Shown: positions 44,460-53,349, numbered from the stretch's first letter. The stretch is 64,000 nucleotides of DNA from Leptolyngbya sp. Heron Island J (GCF_000482245.1 NZ_AWNH01000012.1:62001-126000), one strand, 5' to 3'. A program made the numbers and translations. Notes: generated from the letters alone by a model not told the origin.

Positions 44460-47060
44460 ATGGATAAGAAGAATATTGAAACAATTTATCCTTTAACTCC
44501 CCTACAGCAAGCATTTCTGTGGCATAGTCTACAGACCTCTGTCCAGGATGGATTAATCCATATGCGCTGTACGTTGCGCGGTGAGGTGAATATTAGTTTG
44601 CTGCAACAAGCGTGGGAGTTTGTTGTAGGTCGCCATCCGGCATTGAGAACGTCGGTCCATTGGGAAGGCGTGAAGCAGCCGCTACAGGTGGTAGCGCGTC
44701 AGGCTTCTATTCCTTGGACACAGCTAGATTGGCGTGGTCGTGAGGATCAGCAGGCGGCATTGGCAGAATTTTTAGTGGAAGATCGCGATCGCAGCTTTAA
44801 CCTCACCGAGGCCCCAATCTCACGCCTGGCCTTGATTCGTCTGAGTGAAACCAACTATGAACTAGTTTGGAGCTGTCATCACTTGATGCTGGATGGCTGG
44901 TCTGGCGCGCTAGTGTTTAATCAGGCATTTGATGCTTATGAGTCGTTGCGACAGGGGCAGTCGCCAGTTCTGGAGACTGTTCCCAGCTATCAAAAATATG
45001 TGCGTTGGCTGAAACAACAAGATGAGGCGGCAGCAGAGGAGTTTTGGCGAGAGGCATTGCAAGGGTTCGGTGGAGCGACGGAGTTACCGGTTTATCGAGG
45101 AGGGAGCAATGGAGAGAAAGTTAATGGTTATCCAGGCCCCCAAGCCCCGAAATCTGGGGGCTTTGAATCTTATCCTCCTCAGCATTGGAGGGCTAGGGAG
45201 GCCTTCGATAACCAGGTTTCATTTCCGTCTGTTACGTTTTCTCCTAGAGTGACTGCTGGAGTGCAGGAAATGTTGCGATCGCACCACCTCACCCTCAATA
45301 CCCTAATACAAGGCATTTGGGCCTTACTTCTCCATAGCTACAGTGACAATCCAGATGTTGTATTTGGTGCAACGGTCTCTGGTCGTCAAGCAGATCTAGA
45401 TGACGTGGAATCCATTGTGGGGATGCTGATCAATGTTTTACCAGTGCGTGTCAAGATTGCGGTTGGACAAACCGTACTTGACTGGTTACAGACGCTTCAG
45501 TCTCAGCAGGCGATGGCCAGTCGCTATGCCTATGCCTCGCTGGATCAAATTCAGGGTTGGAGTGAGACTTCTGGGCGTTTGTTTGACAGTCTGTTGGTGA
45601 TTGAGAACTACCCAATGCAGACAGCAGCACGTAGTCTGCAGGTGGAGAATATGCAGTCTGGGTTGGTGAGTACCTATGGGCTGACCGTAATTGTAAAACC
45701 GGGGGATGCGCTGACGATCATGCTGCAGGCAGATGAACCCTACAGGCAGGCGCTACTTATCCTATTAAAGCAGTTCGAGCAAGTTTTATTGACCATTATT
45801 AGGAATCCGGAACAGTCTGTTGGTGGAATTGTGCCACCACAGGACCTGTTAGTGGTAGAGCAACCTCCTAAGTCTGTAGAAGACTCTGCAGTTAATCTCA
45901 GTCGGGATCAATTAGAAGGCAGTTTCTTTGCACCAAGCAATCCGTTAGAACTAAAACTCACTCAAATTTGGAAATCTGTTTTAGGGGTGAGTTCTCTCAG
46001 TGTGGAAGACAGTTTTTTTAATATGGGGGGCAATTCGCTGTTAGCCGTGCAGCTATTTAACGAGATGCAGCAGCAGCTGGATTGTGCGCTACCGCTGGCA
46101 ACATTGTTTCAGGCTCCTAACGTACGTCAGTTTGCAGCACTGCTCAGTCAAGACCAGCCAGTTTCACAATGGTCAAGTCTGGTACCAATTCAAACCAACG
46201 GTGCTCAGACACCATTGTTCTTCCATGGCGGCTCAGCAGATGCTCTCACCTGGGCCAGATTTTCCCACCTATTGGGAACCGAGCGACCGTTCTACGCCCT
46301 ACAACGACCTGACCTTGATGGCAGTGAGGTGACTCATACCACCGTTGAGGCATTAGCAACAGATTGTGTCAAAGAAATGCGAATGGTGCGGCCAAAAGGT
46401 CCGTACTTGGTAGGTGGACACTGCCTGGGAGGGGCTGTCGCCTTTGAGATTGCCCAACAGCTACAGGCGGATGGCGAGGATGTTGCTAGCGTTGTGCTAA
46501 TTGATTCTTATCGACCAGGGGAGTTACCTGAAACAGTGCTGACCCAGCTGCAAAGCCGTTTTCAGCTAGGAGTCTTTTGGGTGCGAAAGAATTATTATTA
46601 TCATGGGGGATGGGAGAAACTGGCATCGTTGCCAGGGAAAGTTTGGCAAAAGCTGAGGCCGTCTGAAGTCCCCCCACTCCCTCCAATGCGGGGGGACTTT
46701 GAAACGGATCAGGATTCTTCTAACTTAGTGAATTCTGAAGATAGCTCCCCTGTTGCCAAAGCTGCTAATTCCGAGCAACCCACCCCCCCCTACGAATATC
46801 GCTATGCTCGGGCACAGAAGGCTAATGAGCTAGCGGCAGAACGCTATGTGCCTCAGCCCTATATAGGACGGGTGAAGTTGTTCCGAGCAGAGATCCAAAT
46901 TTTAGATTGGTATTTTGGTCGTGAGCTGGGGTGGCAGGTAGTTGCGAAAGATGGTGTGGAGGTGACAAAGATTCCGGGATTCTTTGGAAATTTGTTTAAT
47001 CAGCAGGCAACACCGCTATTGGTGGGGCAGGTGAGAGATTATCTGTCGCAGTTGGAGTGA
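44460..47060 (+). CDS. NRPS termination protein C-PCP-TE without A domain, Cys-type thioesterase
   Basis: 866-residue protein. The C domain has His140-His141 in CHHLMLDGWSG. A short linker leads straight to a PCP (Ser526 in NMGGNSLLAVQ) and a type I thioesterase (FFHGGSADALTWARFS, GGHCLGGAVAFEIA). No adenylation motifs are present, so the carrier protein must be charged in trans or the module does something other than add a normal amino acid. The thioesterase nucleophile position is Cys655 (GHCLGG) instead of Ser. Two in-frame hairpin repeats (45142-45163 and 46666-46699) add low-complexity stretches. It follows the previous gene by 2 bases with GGGGAGG upstream. Confidence 0.9.
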   Translation: MDKKNIETIYPLTPLQQAFLWHSLQTSVQDGLIHMRCTLRGEVNISLLQQAWEFVVGRHPALRTSVHWEGVKQPLQVVARQASIPWTQLDWRGREDQQAALAEFLVEDRDRSFNLTEAPISRLALIRLSETNYELVWSCHHLMLDGWSGALVFNQAFDAYESLRQGQSPVLETVPSYQKYVRWLKQQDEAAAEEFWREALQGFGGATELPVYRGGSNGEKVNGYPGPQAPKSGGFESYPPQHWRAREAFDNQVSFPSVTFSPRVTAGVQEMLRSHHLTLNTLIQGIWALLLHSYSDNPDVVFGATVSGRQADLDDVESIVGMLINVLPVRVKIAVGQTVLDWLQTLQSQQAMASRYAYASLDQIQGWSETSGRLFDSLLVIENYPMQTAARSLQVENMQSGLVSTYGLTVIVKPGDALTIMLQADEPYRQALLILLKQFEQVLLTIIRNPEQSVGGIVPPQDLLVVEQPPKSVEDSAVNLSRDQLEGSFFAPSNPLELKLTQIWKSVLGVSSLSVEDSFFNMGGNSLLAVQLFNEMQQQLDCALPLATLFQAPNVRQFAALLSQDQPVSQWSSLVPIQTNGAQTPLFFHGGSADALTWARFSHLLGTERPFYALQRPDLDGSEVTHTTVEALATDCVKEMRMVRPKGPYLVGGHCLGGAVAFEIAQQLQADGEDVASVVLIDSYRPGELPETVLTQLQSRFQLGVFWVRKNYYYHGGWEKLASLPGKVWQKLRPSEVPPLPPMRGDFETDQDSSNLVNSEDSSPVAKAANSEQPTPPYEYRYARAQKANELAAERYVPQPYIGRVKLFRAEIQILDWYFGRELGWQVVAKDGVEVTKIPGFFGNLFNQQATPLLVGQVRDYLSQLE
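45142..45163. repeat. hairpin repeat inside the C domain coding region
   Basis: AAGCCCC (45142-45148) pairs with GGGGCTT (45157-45163). It is read in frame within a Pro/Gly-rich stretch (PGPQAPKSGGFESYPPQ) that other C domains lack. The tail GGGGGCTTTGAA resembles that of the repeat at 46666. Confidence 0.6.
46666..46699. repeat. hairpin repeat inside the thioesterase coding region
   Basis: AAGTCCCCCC (46666-46675) pairs perfectly with GGGGGGACTT (46690-46699) around a 14-base loop. It is read in frame as SEVPPLPPMRGDFE in the lid region of the thioesterase, a place that tolerates length change. Its tail GACTTTGAA is shared with other hairpins nearby. Confidence 0.75.
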
Positions 47061-47114
47061 GGGCGATGTGGGTAAATTGCATACCTATATCAAAGGCTTG
47101 GCGATATCTGGTTC

Positions 47115-47248
47115 CCCTTACGAAGGCTAAGGTGTACACACATTTAGGAGATCTACTGGAAATCAGCTCCATGCCCTGCATTAGCCCTCATCCTAAATCC
47201 TTCTCCCTCAGGGAGAAGGACTTTGAGACTAGCGCCCCTTCGTAAGGG
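47115..47248. repeat. MITE-like element after the last NRPS gene
   Basis: CCCTTACGAAGG (47115-47126) and its exact reverse complement CCTTCGTAAGGG (47237-47248) bracket about 110 bases. These contain an internal hairpin, CCTTCTCCCT-C-AGGGAGAAGG, at about 47200-47220. There is no open frame of meaning inside. It could be a non-autonomous transposable element and could also reduce read-through from the NRPS genes. Confidence 0.6.
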
Positions 47249-47325
47249 AAGGACAACCTAAGGAACAGTTTTTCTATACGAATTCATTCACACATTAATT
47301 TCTAACATCTTCTTCTTACACACTT

Positions 47326-48486
47326 ATGACTACTCAACCAACTCGAATTCTACAAATAGTGCCTCGCATCTTCCCCGACGTGGATGGCGTCGGCGACTAT
47401 TCCCTACAGCTGGCTCACCAGCTATATAATCACTACCAAATTCTCTCTGACTTCTTGGTCTTTAGACCCAACCCTAAGCTACGGCCCCACGTGGACCAGT
47501 TCCCAGTGCATCGCCTCGAAAACCATACGGTGCAAGGGCTGCTGAACCGTGTACCAGAAAATATATCAACGATTTTTCTTCAATACAGTAATTATCCCTA
47601 TCTGCGGGGAAAACTAGATGCGCCGATGTGGTTAGTGGATGCACTGAAGGTGCTGAAGCAAAGGGGGATGCGGATTGTGGTGATGTTTCATGAGCTGCCG
47701 ACATTGCGCTATAAGCAAATTCGCTGTCCGAATTTTGTGCAGCGGCGGGTGTCCCGTGGGCTGGCCCAGGTAGCTGATGTGGTGGTGACCAACAATGTGG
47801 CATTTCAGCAGACACTGGCACGATGGACGGAGTCTCTAGTACATTGTGTGCCCAACTTTTCAACGATTGGAGAATTAGGGCAGGTGAAGCCACTTGCTAA
47901 GCGTCAGCGTTCGTTAGTGGTGTTTGGCAGTAGCGATCGCACCCGCGTCTACCGCAATAACACAGAGACAATCAATCGTATTTGTCACATTCTAGATATC
48001 AATACTCTCTACGATGTAGGACGCCCTGTGGAATGGGATGATCACTCACTAAATGTAAACGTAGTCAGAACGGGTTTTTTACCAGCGGCTGAGGTGAGCC
48101 AGCTACTGGCTGAGTCCTTAGCAGGAATTTTTGACTATCGACGATTCCCTCAAAACCTAGCAAAATCCACAGTATATGCAGCCTATTGCTCCCATGGGCT
48201 ATTACCCATTTGTAATGGGTCTGAATTAAAATCCCAGGACAGAATTATGGCAAACCATCACTATGTAGTGACCTCATCACTTCACGAATTTGCCCAACCG
48301 TCATCGCTCCAGGCGATTGCACATAATGCCTATGCCCAATATCAGACCCGTACCCTAGCCCAGTCTGCAGCAAAATTTGCTCAGCTAATTAAGCCAGTAA
48401 CCTCTGCCCAAAATACAGAGCCTGAAGAAAGTAACCGGCTCCAATCTCCGCCCTTTTTCTTAAGGGAACAAGTAAAGCCAGATTAA
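47326..48486 (+). CDS. GT4-like glycosyltransferase
   Basis: 386-residue protein. The N-terminus ILQIVPRIFPDVDGVGDYSL followed by QLAHQL is the start of a GT-B glycosyltransferase of the GT4 type, with the glycine loop near residue 20. The middle holds IVVMFHELPTLRYK and RGLAQVADVVVTNN, typical of acceptor-side strands. The donor side is weaker: GSSDRTRVYRNN, then GFLPAAEVSQLLAESLAGIF. The classical E-x7-E motif is not clear, so the sugar donor is uncertain. It follows the NRPS block in the same direction, behind a 265-base gap that contains a MITE-like repeat. Confidence 0.72.
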   Translation: MTTQPTRILQIVPRIFPDVDGVGDYSLQLAHQLYNHYQILSDFLVFRPNPKLRPHVDQFPVHRLENHTVQGLLNRVPENISTIFLQYSNYPYLRGKLDAPMWLVDALKVLKQRGMRIVVMFHELPTLRYKQIRCPNFVQRRVSRGLAQVADVVVTNNVAFQQTLARWTESLVHCVPNFSTIGELGQVKPLAKRQRSLVVFGSSDRTRVYRNNTETINRICHILDINTLYDVGRPVEWDDHSLNVNVVRTGFLPAAEVSQLLAESLAGIFDYRRFPQNLAKSTVYAAYCSHGLLPICNGSELKSQDRIMANHHYVVTSSLHEFAQPSSLQAIAHNAYAQYQTRTLAQSAAKFAQLIKPVTSAQNTEPEESNRLQSPPFFLREQVKPD

Positions 48487-48566
48487 AAGTCATATTCATA
48501 GAGCGTTTGCAGGGTGGGCCAGTATCGCTAAGTAAGCCGTTTGCTAACCTTAGTTTTTATTGAGTG

Positions 48567-49577
48567 ATGCATACACAAAAGGCTAGTAAAAATATTGATA
48601 TGAGAGAATTGGCACCCTGTCCTAAGCTGTTTGTCGTAGGTTGCCCACGCTCTGGTACATCTTGGGTAACGTCGCTGATTGCTGCCCATCCAGAGGTGGT
48701 CGCCGTACCCAGAGAAACCCATGTTTATCGGCTGGTGTATGAACCATTTGTCGACTTACCAAAGTGGAACTGGCGGCGACGGTTGCGATCGTGGAAAGGA
48801 ATTTTACGACGCTACGGGGTAAAGCCATTGCTGTTTGGCTTTGGACCTCAGGATATTTGGCAAGGCATCTTGCGGGATCACCAGATTCTAAATCGACTTG
48901 ACAGTCATGGTCTCCATGGATTAGTCAGCTATGAAGTACTAAAACTATTGATCAAAGCAATCCGATCCCAAGTACCCGAGACTGACCGTGGTCTGGTGCA
49001 GGCAGAGGAACTGATTGCGGCCATGTTTGAGCGGTTTATTGAACAGTATGGTCAGCCGGGTCAGAGTATTTTAGAAAAGACTCCCATGCATATTCGTTAT
49101 GCTGAGCAGATTTTGTGGCGGTTTCCAGAAGCTCGAATTATTGAAGTGATCCGCGATGGACGTGATGTTTGTGTGTCATATAATGCACTGGCGCAACAAC
49201 AACGCTGGGCACAGATAGGCACAACAGGTGCCATTCGACAGTGGAAGAAATGTATCGAATGGGGTGAAACGATTCACGAACGACCTGGGTTAAGAGAGCG
49301 GATACATAGGGTACGGTATGAAGCGCTAAAAGCAGATCCAGAAAGAAGTCTGCAGCAAATTTTTAGCTTTGCAAAGCTAACTTGGGAAGACCAACAGATC
49401 AAAGAGATTGTTAAATCAGCTGATATTGGCCGCATAGCTAAGAAAGGCGAAGGACAGTATGTCAGGTCTGGGACAGTAGGAGAGTGGAAAGAAAAACTGT
49501 CTGAGACTGAGTTGGCCATGTGCCACGACATTGCAGGTGAGCAACTGGCTAGACTCGGGTATATAGCCGACAATTAA
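48567..49577 (+). CDS. sulfotransferase family protein
   Basis: 336-residue PAPS-dependent sulfotransferase. The 5'-phosphosulfate loop is KLFVVGCPRSGTSWVTSLIA near residue 20-40. The 3'-phosphate binding segment is RIIEVIRDGRDVCVSY near 200. TPMHIRYAEQILWRFPEA is also typical. It would transfer a sulfate group to a hydroxyl or amine of an acceptor, probably the peptide or its sugar. The start may be ATG 48567, GTG 48564 or ATG 48600. It is the last gene of the NRPS block in this direction. Confidence 0.85.
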   Translation: MHTQKASKNIDMRELAPCPKLFVVGCPRSGTSWVTSLIAAHPEVVAVPRETHVYRLVYEPFVDLPKWNWRRRLRSWKGILRRYGVKPLLFGFGPQDIWQGILRDHQILNRLDSHGLHGLVSYEVLKLLIKAIRSQVPETDRGLVQAEELIAAMFERFIEQYGQPGQSILEKTPMHIRYAEQILWRFPEARIIEVIRDGRDVCVSYNALAQQQRWAQIGTTGAIRQWKKCIEWGETIHERPGLRERIHRVRYEALKADPERSLQQIFSFAKLTWEDQQIKEIVKSADIGRIAKKGEGQYVRSGTVGEWKEKLSETELAMCHDIAGEQLARLGYIADN

Positions 49578-49912
49578 GCTGCTATTTTAAAGCTCTTCAG
49601 GCAGGGCAATATTTATACTGAGCAAAATTGTCACTGCTCAAGTTTTAAGAGAATAGAGAAAAAAGTTATAAAGCGTTACCAATACACATAGCGTTGAATT
49701 TCCGTAAATATACGGAGTTTTTCGAGTTCCTGGCGAATAAAGGTATTTTGTTTTACAGTTTTAGCCCTCAGAGGGGCGATAGGTTTTAGAGAGAAAATTT
49801 TTCACAAGAAACTTAGGCCATTGATTGAGTAGCCCTTGGTGATCTCAACTGTTTTTACACCAATTGCAGGGCTAGTCTGTAGTGTGGACATCCCTACAGG
49901 AGATATTCTGAC
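49578..49912. other. intergenic region between the NRPS block and the nitrile hydratase block
   Basis: 335 bases without a gene. A small terminator-like hairpin lies at 49701-49722 and an AGGAGA ribosome binding site for the next gene at about 49898. The sequence is otherwise AT-rich and featureless. Confidence 0.5.
49701..49722 (+). terminator. weak hairpin plus T-run downstream of the sulfotransferase
   Basis: TCCGTA-AATA-TACGGA forms a 6-bp stem followed directly by GTTTTT. It is a candidate end for the NRPS transcript, but the stem is short and AT-rich, so termination would be modest. Confidence 0.4.
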
Positions 49913-50407
49913 ATGAAACAATCTGAAGCTTTAACGATCAGTATTGGCGTCCTGGGGGGTGTTGATGTTCTTCTAACCGCAACGATTATTCCTGTGCCTG
50001 TTTGGGTAACATTTACTGCTTGGGCCTCCTTTTTTATTGTCGGTGGTGGCACCCGAGGCTTTGTTAAGTCAGTTACTTGTAACATTACCGGCATTATTAT
50101 TGCGGCTCTATCGTTGTTGGCTATTGATTTGATTGGAAGTAGCCCGATTGTCGCTGCAATTTGTGTGGGTATTGGCAGTGCAGCGATGGTGCAGGCGTCA
50201 AAGCTGCCGTTTACCCACGGTATTACGCCTGCTATTGTCTGGGGGTTTTCACAAACTGTTGGTACCGTGGCTGTTACAGGGTTGCCGGTGACAGCCGCTC
50301 TGCCCAATAATCCTGTCTTGATTGCGATCGCAGCCATGATTATCGGTGCAATTTTTGGCTATTTGTCCGAAGCCTGGGGAAAGGCAATGACGACATCACC
50401 CGCCTAA
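49913..50407 (+). CDS. DUF1097 membrane protein
   Basis: 164-residue integral membrane protein with about five hydrophobic helices and few charged residues. The pattern ITIGVLGG, WASFFIVGGGTRG and a C-terminal IGAIFGYLSEAWGKAM is like that of DUF1097/YcdZ proteins, which have no proven function. It precedes a CobW-type metallochaperone by 36 bases and heads the nitrile hydratase block, so transport of a nitrile, an amide or a metal is possible. The ribosome binding site AGGAGA lies about 10 bases before the ATG. Confidence 0.7.
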   Translation: MKQSEALTISIGVLGGVDVLLTATIIPVPVWVTFTAWASFFIVGGGTRGFVKSVTCNITGIIIAALSLLAIDLIGSSPIVAAICVGIGSAAMVQASKLPFTHGITPAIVWGFSQTVGTVAVTGLPVTAALPNNPVLIAIAAMIIGAIFGYLSEAWGKAMTTSPA

Positions 50408-50443
50408 CATTTCTCACACACCCATCACGAGATCAATAAACCC

Positions 50444-51427
50444 ATGGCCTTAATTCAAAAGATTCCTGTTACCGTACTTACCGGATATTTAGGAGCCGGT
50501 AAAACAACGCTCTTAAACCGTATCCTAACTGAAAATCATGGCAGACGGATTGCTGTGATCGTCAATGAATTTGGTGATGTGGGAATTGATCACCAGCTGA
50601 TTATTGATGCGGATGAAGAAATTTTTGAAATGAACAATGGCTGTATTTGTTGCACCGTCAGAGGTGATTTAATTCGAATCATTCGCGATTTAATGACACG
50701 GGAAGATAGCTTTGACCATCTGGTGATTGAAACCACTGGGTTGGCCGACCCTGCCCCAGTAATCCAGTCATTCTTTGTGGATGAAGTAATGGTGCGACAG
50801 ACACAGCTGGATGCCGTGATTACGGTTGTTGATGCTAAACATATCTGGAAGCATTGGGATAGTGATGAAGCTCAAGAACAGATTGCCTTTGCTGATGTTG
50901 TTTTGCTCAACAAAACGGATCTGGTAACGCCCGACCAGCTAAAAGAGCTAGAGCTAAAAGTACGAGGCATGAATGCGATCGCAACAATTCACGCTACCCA
51001 AAACTGTGAGATCACCTTAGATCAGCTGTTAGGTGTGCAGGCATTTGACCTCAAAAACGCATTGAGTATCGATCCAGAGTTTTTGGATGACGCCGCCCAT
51101 GAGCATGACGAGTCAGTGTTCTCAATCGCTATTACAGAGGCAGGCACCGTGGATAGCGATAGGCTCAACCGCTGGCTTTATCAACTGGTGCAGGCGAAGG
51201 GGGCTGACATTTTTCGGATGAAAGGCATTGTAAATGTCGACAATGCCAATCGACGATTTGTCTTTCAAGGGGTGCATATGACCCTTGATGGTCGGCCTGG
51301 TAAACCATGGCAACCTGATGAGCCGCGTTGCAGTGAGCTGGTATTTATTGGCCGTAATTTAGATGAAGCCGAGCTGTTGGCAGGGTTTCGAGATTGTTTA
51401 GTAAAGGACTATGCGTATGTGCGCTAG
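50444..51427 (+). CDS. CobW/P47K-family GTPase metallochaperone for nitrile hydratase
   Basis: 327-residue G3E GTPase. Walker A GYLGAGKTTLLNRIL is near residue 15, the metal-binding CICCTVRGDL near 65-75, and the GTP specificity motif NKTD near 155. The C-terminal CobW_C domain contains RMKGIVNVDNANRRFVFQGV. CobW-type GTPases deliver metals such as cobalt or zinc; next to a cobalt-type nitrile hydratase it most likely supplies Co to the alpha subunit. A GC-rich hairpin (51447-51462) follows the stop. Confidence 0.88.
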   Translation: MALIQKIPVTVLTGYLGAGKTTLLNRILTENHGRRIAVIVNEFGDVGIDHQLIIDADEEIFEMNNGCICCTVRGDLIRIIRDLMTREDSFDHLVIETTGLADPAPVIQSFFVDEVMVRQTQLDAVITVVDAKHIWKHWDSDEAQEQIAFADVVLLNKTDLVTPDQLKELELKVRGMNAIATIHATQNCEITLDQLLGVQAFDLKNALSIDPEFLDDAAHEHDESVFSIAITEAGTVDSDRLNRWLYQLVQAKGADIFRMKGIVNVDNANRRFVFQGVHMTLDGRPGKPWQPDEPRCSELVFIGRNLDEAELLAGFRDCLVKDYAYVR

Positions 51428-51446
51428 CGGTTGACCCACCCCGGAG

Positions 51447-51462
51447 CCCCTCCCGAGAGGGG
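51447..51462. terminator. GC-rich hairpin after the CobW gene
   Basis: CCCCTC-CCGA-GAGGGG, a 6-bp GC-rich stem 20 bases after the stop, bracketed by complementary CACCC/GGGTG sequences. No T-run follows. It is either a weak terminator or a repeat. Confidence 0.4.
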
Positions 51463-51558
51463 ATAGGGTGTCGATCCTTGTATTCAATACCGCATTAGCC
51501 GTCTTCAGATTTTTGGCTTAATGGCTAACTTTCACACGATGAACAACAAAATACGCCC

Positions 51559-52302
51559 ATGAAACTACAGCATACCCTTGGTGGATTAGAAGGTCTTGAC
51601 CCCATTAACTTTGAAACAGAGGTTTTTGTCGAGCCCTGGGAGCAGCGGATCTTTGGCATTCACACCGCCATGATGGCCCTTAGCAACCATCTCAGCACAT
51701 CGCTGCCTGACTATGAGATTGACCAGGTACCCACTGAATTTAAGAGTTTTTGGACCTGGGGACATTTGCGCATGGGCGCTGAGGGCATGCATCCCTTTGA
51801 ATACTTCCGATTACGCTATTACGAAAAATGGCTGGGGGGTATTTCTGGATTCTTTGTGGAAGAAGGCTATATTAGCCAAACAGAGTTAGATGAGCGCACG
51901 GCTCTCTTTTTAGAAAGCGGACCAGGAGAGCTGCCCGCTGTAGATACTGAAGAGACCGCCATTGACACTCAGGTGGTCAAGTATTTAACAGAAGGAGACT
52001 CTCCACTACGGCCACTGCTCGCACCGCCTAAATTTGCAGTGGGTGAGCGCGTTAGAGTCAAGAACGTACCCTCGGGGGAGCACACCCGTTTGCCCGGTCA
52101 CATTCGAGGCCGAGTGGCTGAAGTGGTAAAAGTATATGACGGAGCCTTCACCTATTTCTTTCCCACGACAGATGGTCTCGGTACCCCCATGCCTGTCTAT
52201 AGCCTGGCCTTTAAGCCAGAAGACATTTGGGAAGAGTCGCTGATAGATTCCAAATCAATCTACTACAACGACATTTTTGAAGTATATATAGAGGCTCTCT
52301 AA
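51559..52302 (+). CDS. nthB: nitrile hydratase subunit beta
   Basis: 247-residue beta subunit. Diagnostic features are the N-terminus HTLGGLEGLDPI, FKSFWTWGHLRMGAEGM, FEYFRLRYYEKWLGG near residue 90, and the C-terminal SH3-like part with FAVGERVRVKNV, HTRLPGHIRGRVAEV and YSLAFKPEDIW. It pairs with the alpha subunit encoded next to hydrate nitriles to amides. Order beta, alpha, accessory protein is the arrangement of many cobalt-type enzymes. Confidence 0.95.
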   Translation: MKLQHTLGGLEGLDPINFETEVFVEPWEQRIFGIHTAMMALSNHLSTSLPDYEIDQVPTEFKSFWTWGHLRMGAEGMHPFEYFRLRYYEKWLGGISGFFVEEGYISQTELDERTALFLESGPGELPAVDTEETAIDTQVVKYLTEGDSPLRPLLAPPKFAVGERVRVKNVPSGEHTRLPGHIRGRVAEVVKVYDGAFTYFFPTTDGLGTPMPVYSLAFKPEDIWEESLIDSKSIYYNDIFEVYIEAL

Positions 52303-52341
52303 AAGGAAATCCTCTAAAAGAGAACAGAAAAGGAGTTGCGA

Positions 52342-52965
52342 ATGCCAAGTAATTATCCCGGATTTGAGCACTCACCCGATCGAGAAGCGCTAAGCGCCGC
52401 TAAGGTAAAAGCGTTAGAATCTCTCCTGATCGAAAAAGGAATTATCACCAGCAATACGGTTGATACCATTTTGGGCCATTTTGAAACCAAGATGGGGCCG
52501 TTTAACGGCGCTAAGCTGGTGGCACGGGCCTGGGTTGACCCTGCCTTTAAGGAGCGTTTGCTGGCCGATTGCAATGCCGCCTGTCAAGAGATGGACTTTC
52601 CCGACGGCATGTCTGGAGCAGAAGGTGAACACATGCGCATTGCCGAGAATACACCAGAAGTACACAACGTTATTGTGTGTACCCTGTGTTCATGCTATCC
52701 CTGGCCTACATTGGGCTTGCCCCCCTATTGGTTTAAAGATCCCACATTTCGCGCTCGGGTTACCCGTGAGCCTCGCAAAGTCTTATCTGAATTTGGCGTC
52801 GAGTTAGATAATTCGGTGGAAATTCGCATTTGGGACACTAGCGCTCAGATTCGTTGGTGGGTATTACCTATGCGGCCAGCAGGAACAGACGACATGAGTG
52901 AAGCAGAATTGGCTGAGTTATTAACTCCAGAAGCCATGATGGGTGTTGCCACAGTGAAGGTTTAG
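52342..52965 (+). CDS. nthA: nitrile hydratase subunit alpha, cobalt type
   Basis: 207-residue alpha subunit. The metal-binding claw is IVCTLCSCYPWP near residue 112. The CTLCSC form with Thr is that of cobalt enzymes, whereas iron enzymes have Ser there. The three Cys ligands and Ser bind Co(III) after oxidation of two Cys residues. EIRIWDTSAQIRWWVLPMRP follows, as expected. The start at ATG 52342 is placed behind AGGAG; a TTG at 52336 lies closer to that site. It is separated from the accessory-protein gene by 3 bases. Confidence 0.95.
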   Translation: MPSNYPGFEHSPDREALSAAKVKALESLLIEKGIITSNTVDTILGHFETKMGPFNGAKLVARAWVDPAFKERLLADCNAACQEMDFPDGMSGAEGEHMRIAENTPEVHNVIVCTLCSCYPWPTLGLPPYWFKDPTFRARVTREPRKVLSEFGVELDNSVEIRIWDTSAQIRWWVLPMRPAGTDDMSEAELAELLTPEAMMGVATVKV

Positions 52966-52968
52966 GGT

Positions 52969-53349
52969 ATGTTTACAAAGTTTGAACATTTTGCTGCCAC
53001 CAGTTTAATGAGCTCACCCGAGGAAGCACCTCCCCGAAAGGATGGGCATCTGCAGTTTGAGCGAGATTGGGAGAAAATGGCCTTTGGTGTCGCCATTGCC
53101 CTCTCAAAACAAGGTCATTATGAATGGGAAGAGTTTCGCCAAACCTTGATCGAAACCATTGGTGAATGGGAAGCAACCCACAACCTTGATGATCCGGAGT
53201 GGGACTATTACCAATGTTGGCTAACGACTCTAGAGAAGTTAGTTGTTGCCTCAGGGGTAATTAAAGCAGGGGAGCTAGAAACGCAAATGGCTCAGTTGCT
53301 GAACTGCAAAGCAATGTCTGACACTTCGAGCACCACAAATTTAACTTAA
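52969..53349 (+). CDS. nitrile hydratase accessory protein
   Basis: 126-residue protein with the accessory/activator pattern: LQFERDWEKMAFGVAIALSK, then YEWEEFRQTLIETIGEWEA, YYQCWLTTLEKLVV and a short acidic end. It resembles the beta N-terminal fold and is known in cobalt enzymes to help in insertion of cobalt into the alpha subunit by subunit exchange. It is the last gene of the block and is followed by a good terminator. Confidence 0.88.
   Translation: MFTKFEHFAATSLMSSPEEAPPRKDGHLQFERDWEKMAFGVAIALSKQGHYEWEEFRQTLIETIGEWEATHNLDDPEWDYYQCWLTTLEKLVVASGVIKAGELETQMAQLLNCKAMSDTSSTTNLT

Noticed and set aside
32166-47060. Idea that this is a simple anatoxin or pyoluteorin cluster
   Set aside because: The starter cassette is similar, but no polyketide synthase genes are present and the rest is an NRPS with tailoring genes.
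51122-51313. Antisense frames inside CobW and other long genes
   Set aside because: Shadows of strong coding frames without start signals.
12000-53349. Idea that the real nitrile hydratase alpha is the leader-peptide source for the NHLP exporter
   Set aside because: The alpha subunit is full length with an intact metal claw, beside beta and accessory genes, so it is an enzyme, and the exporter is 36 kb away.
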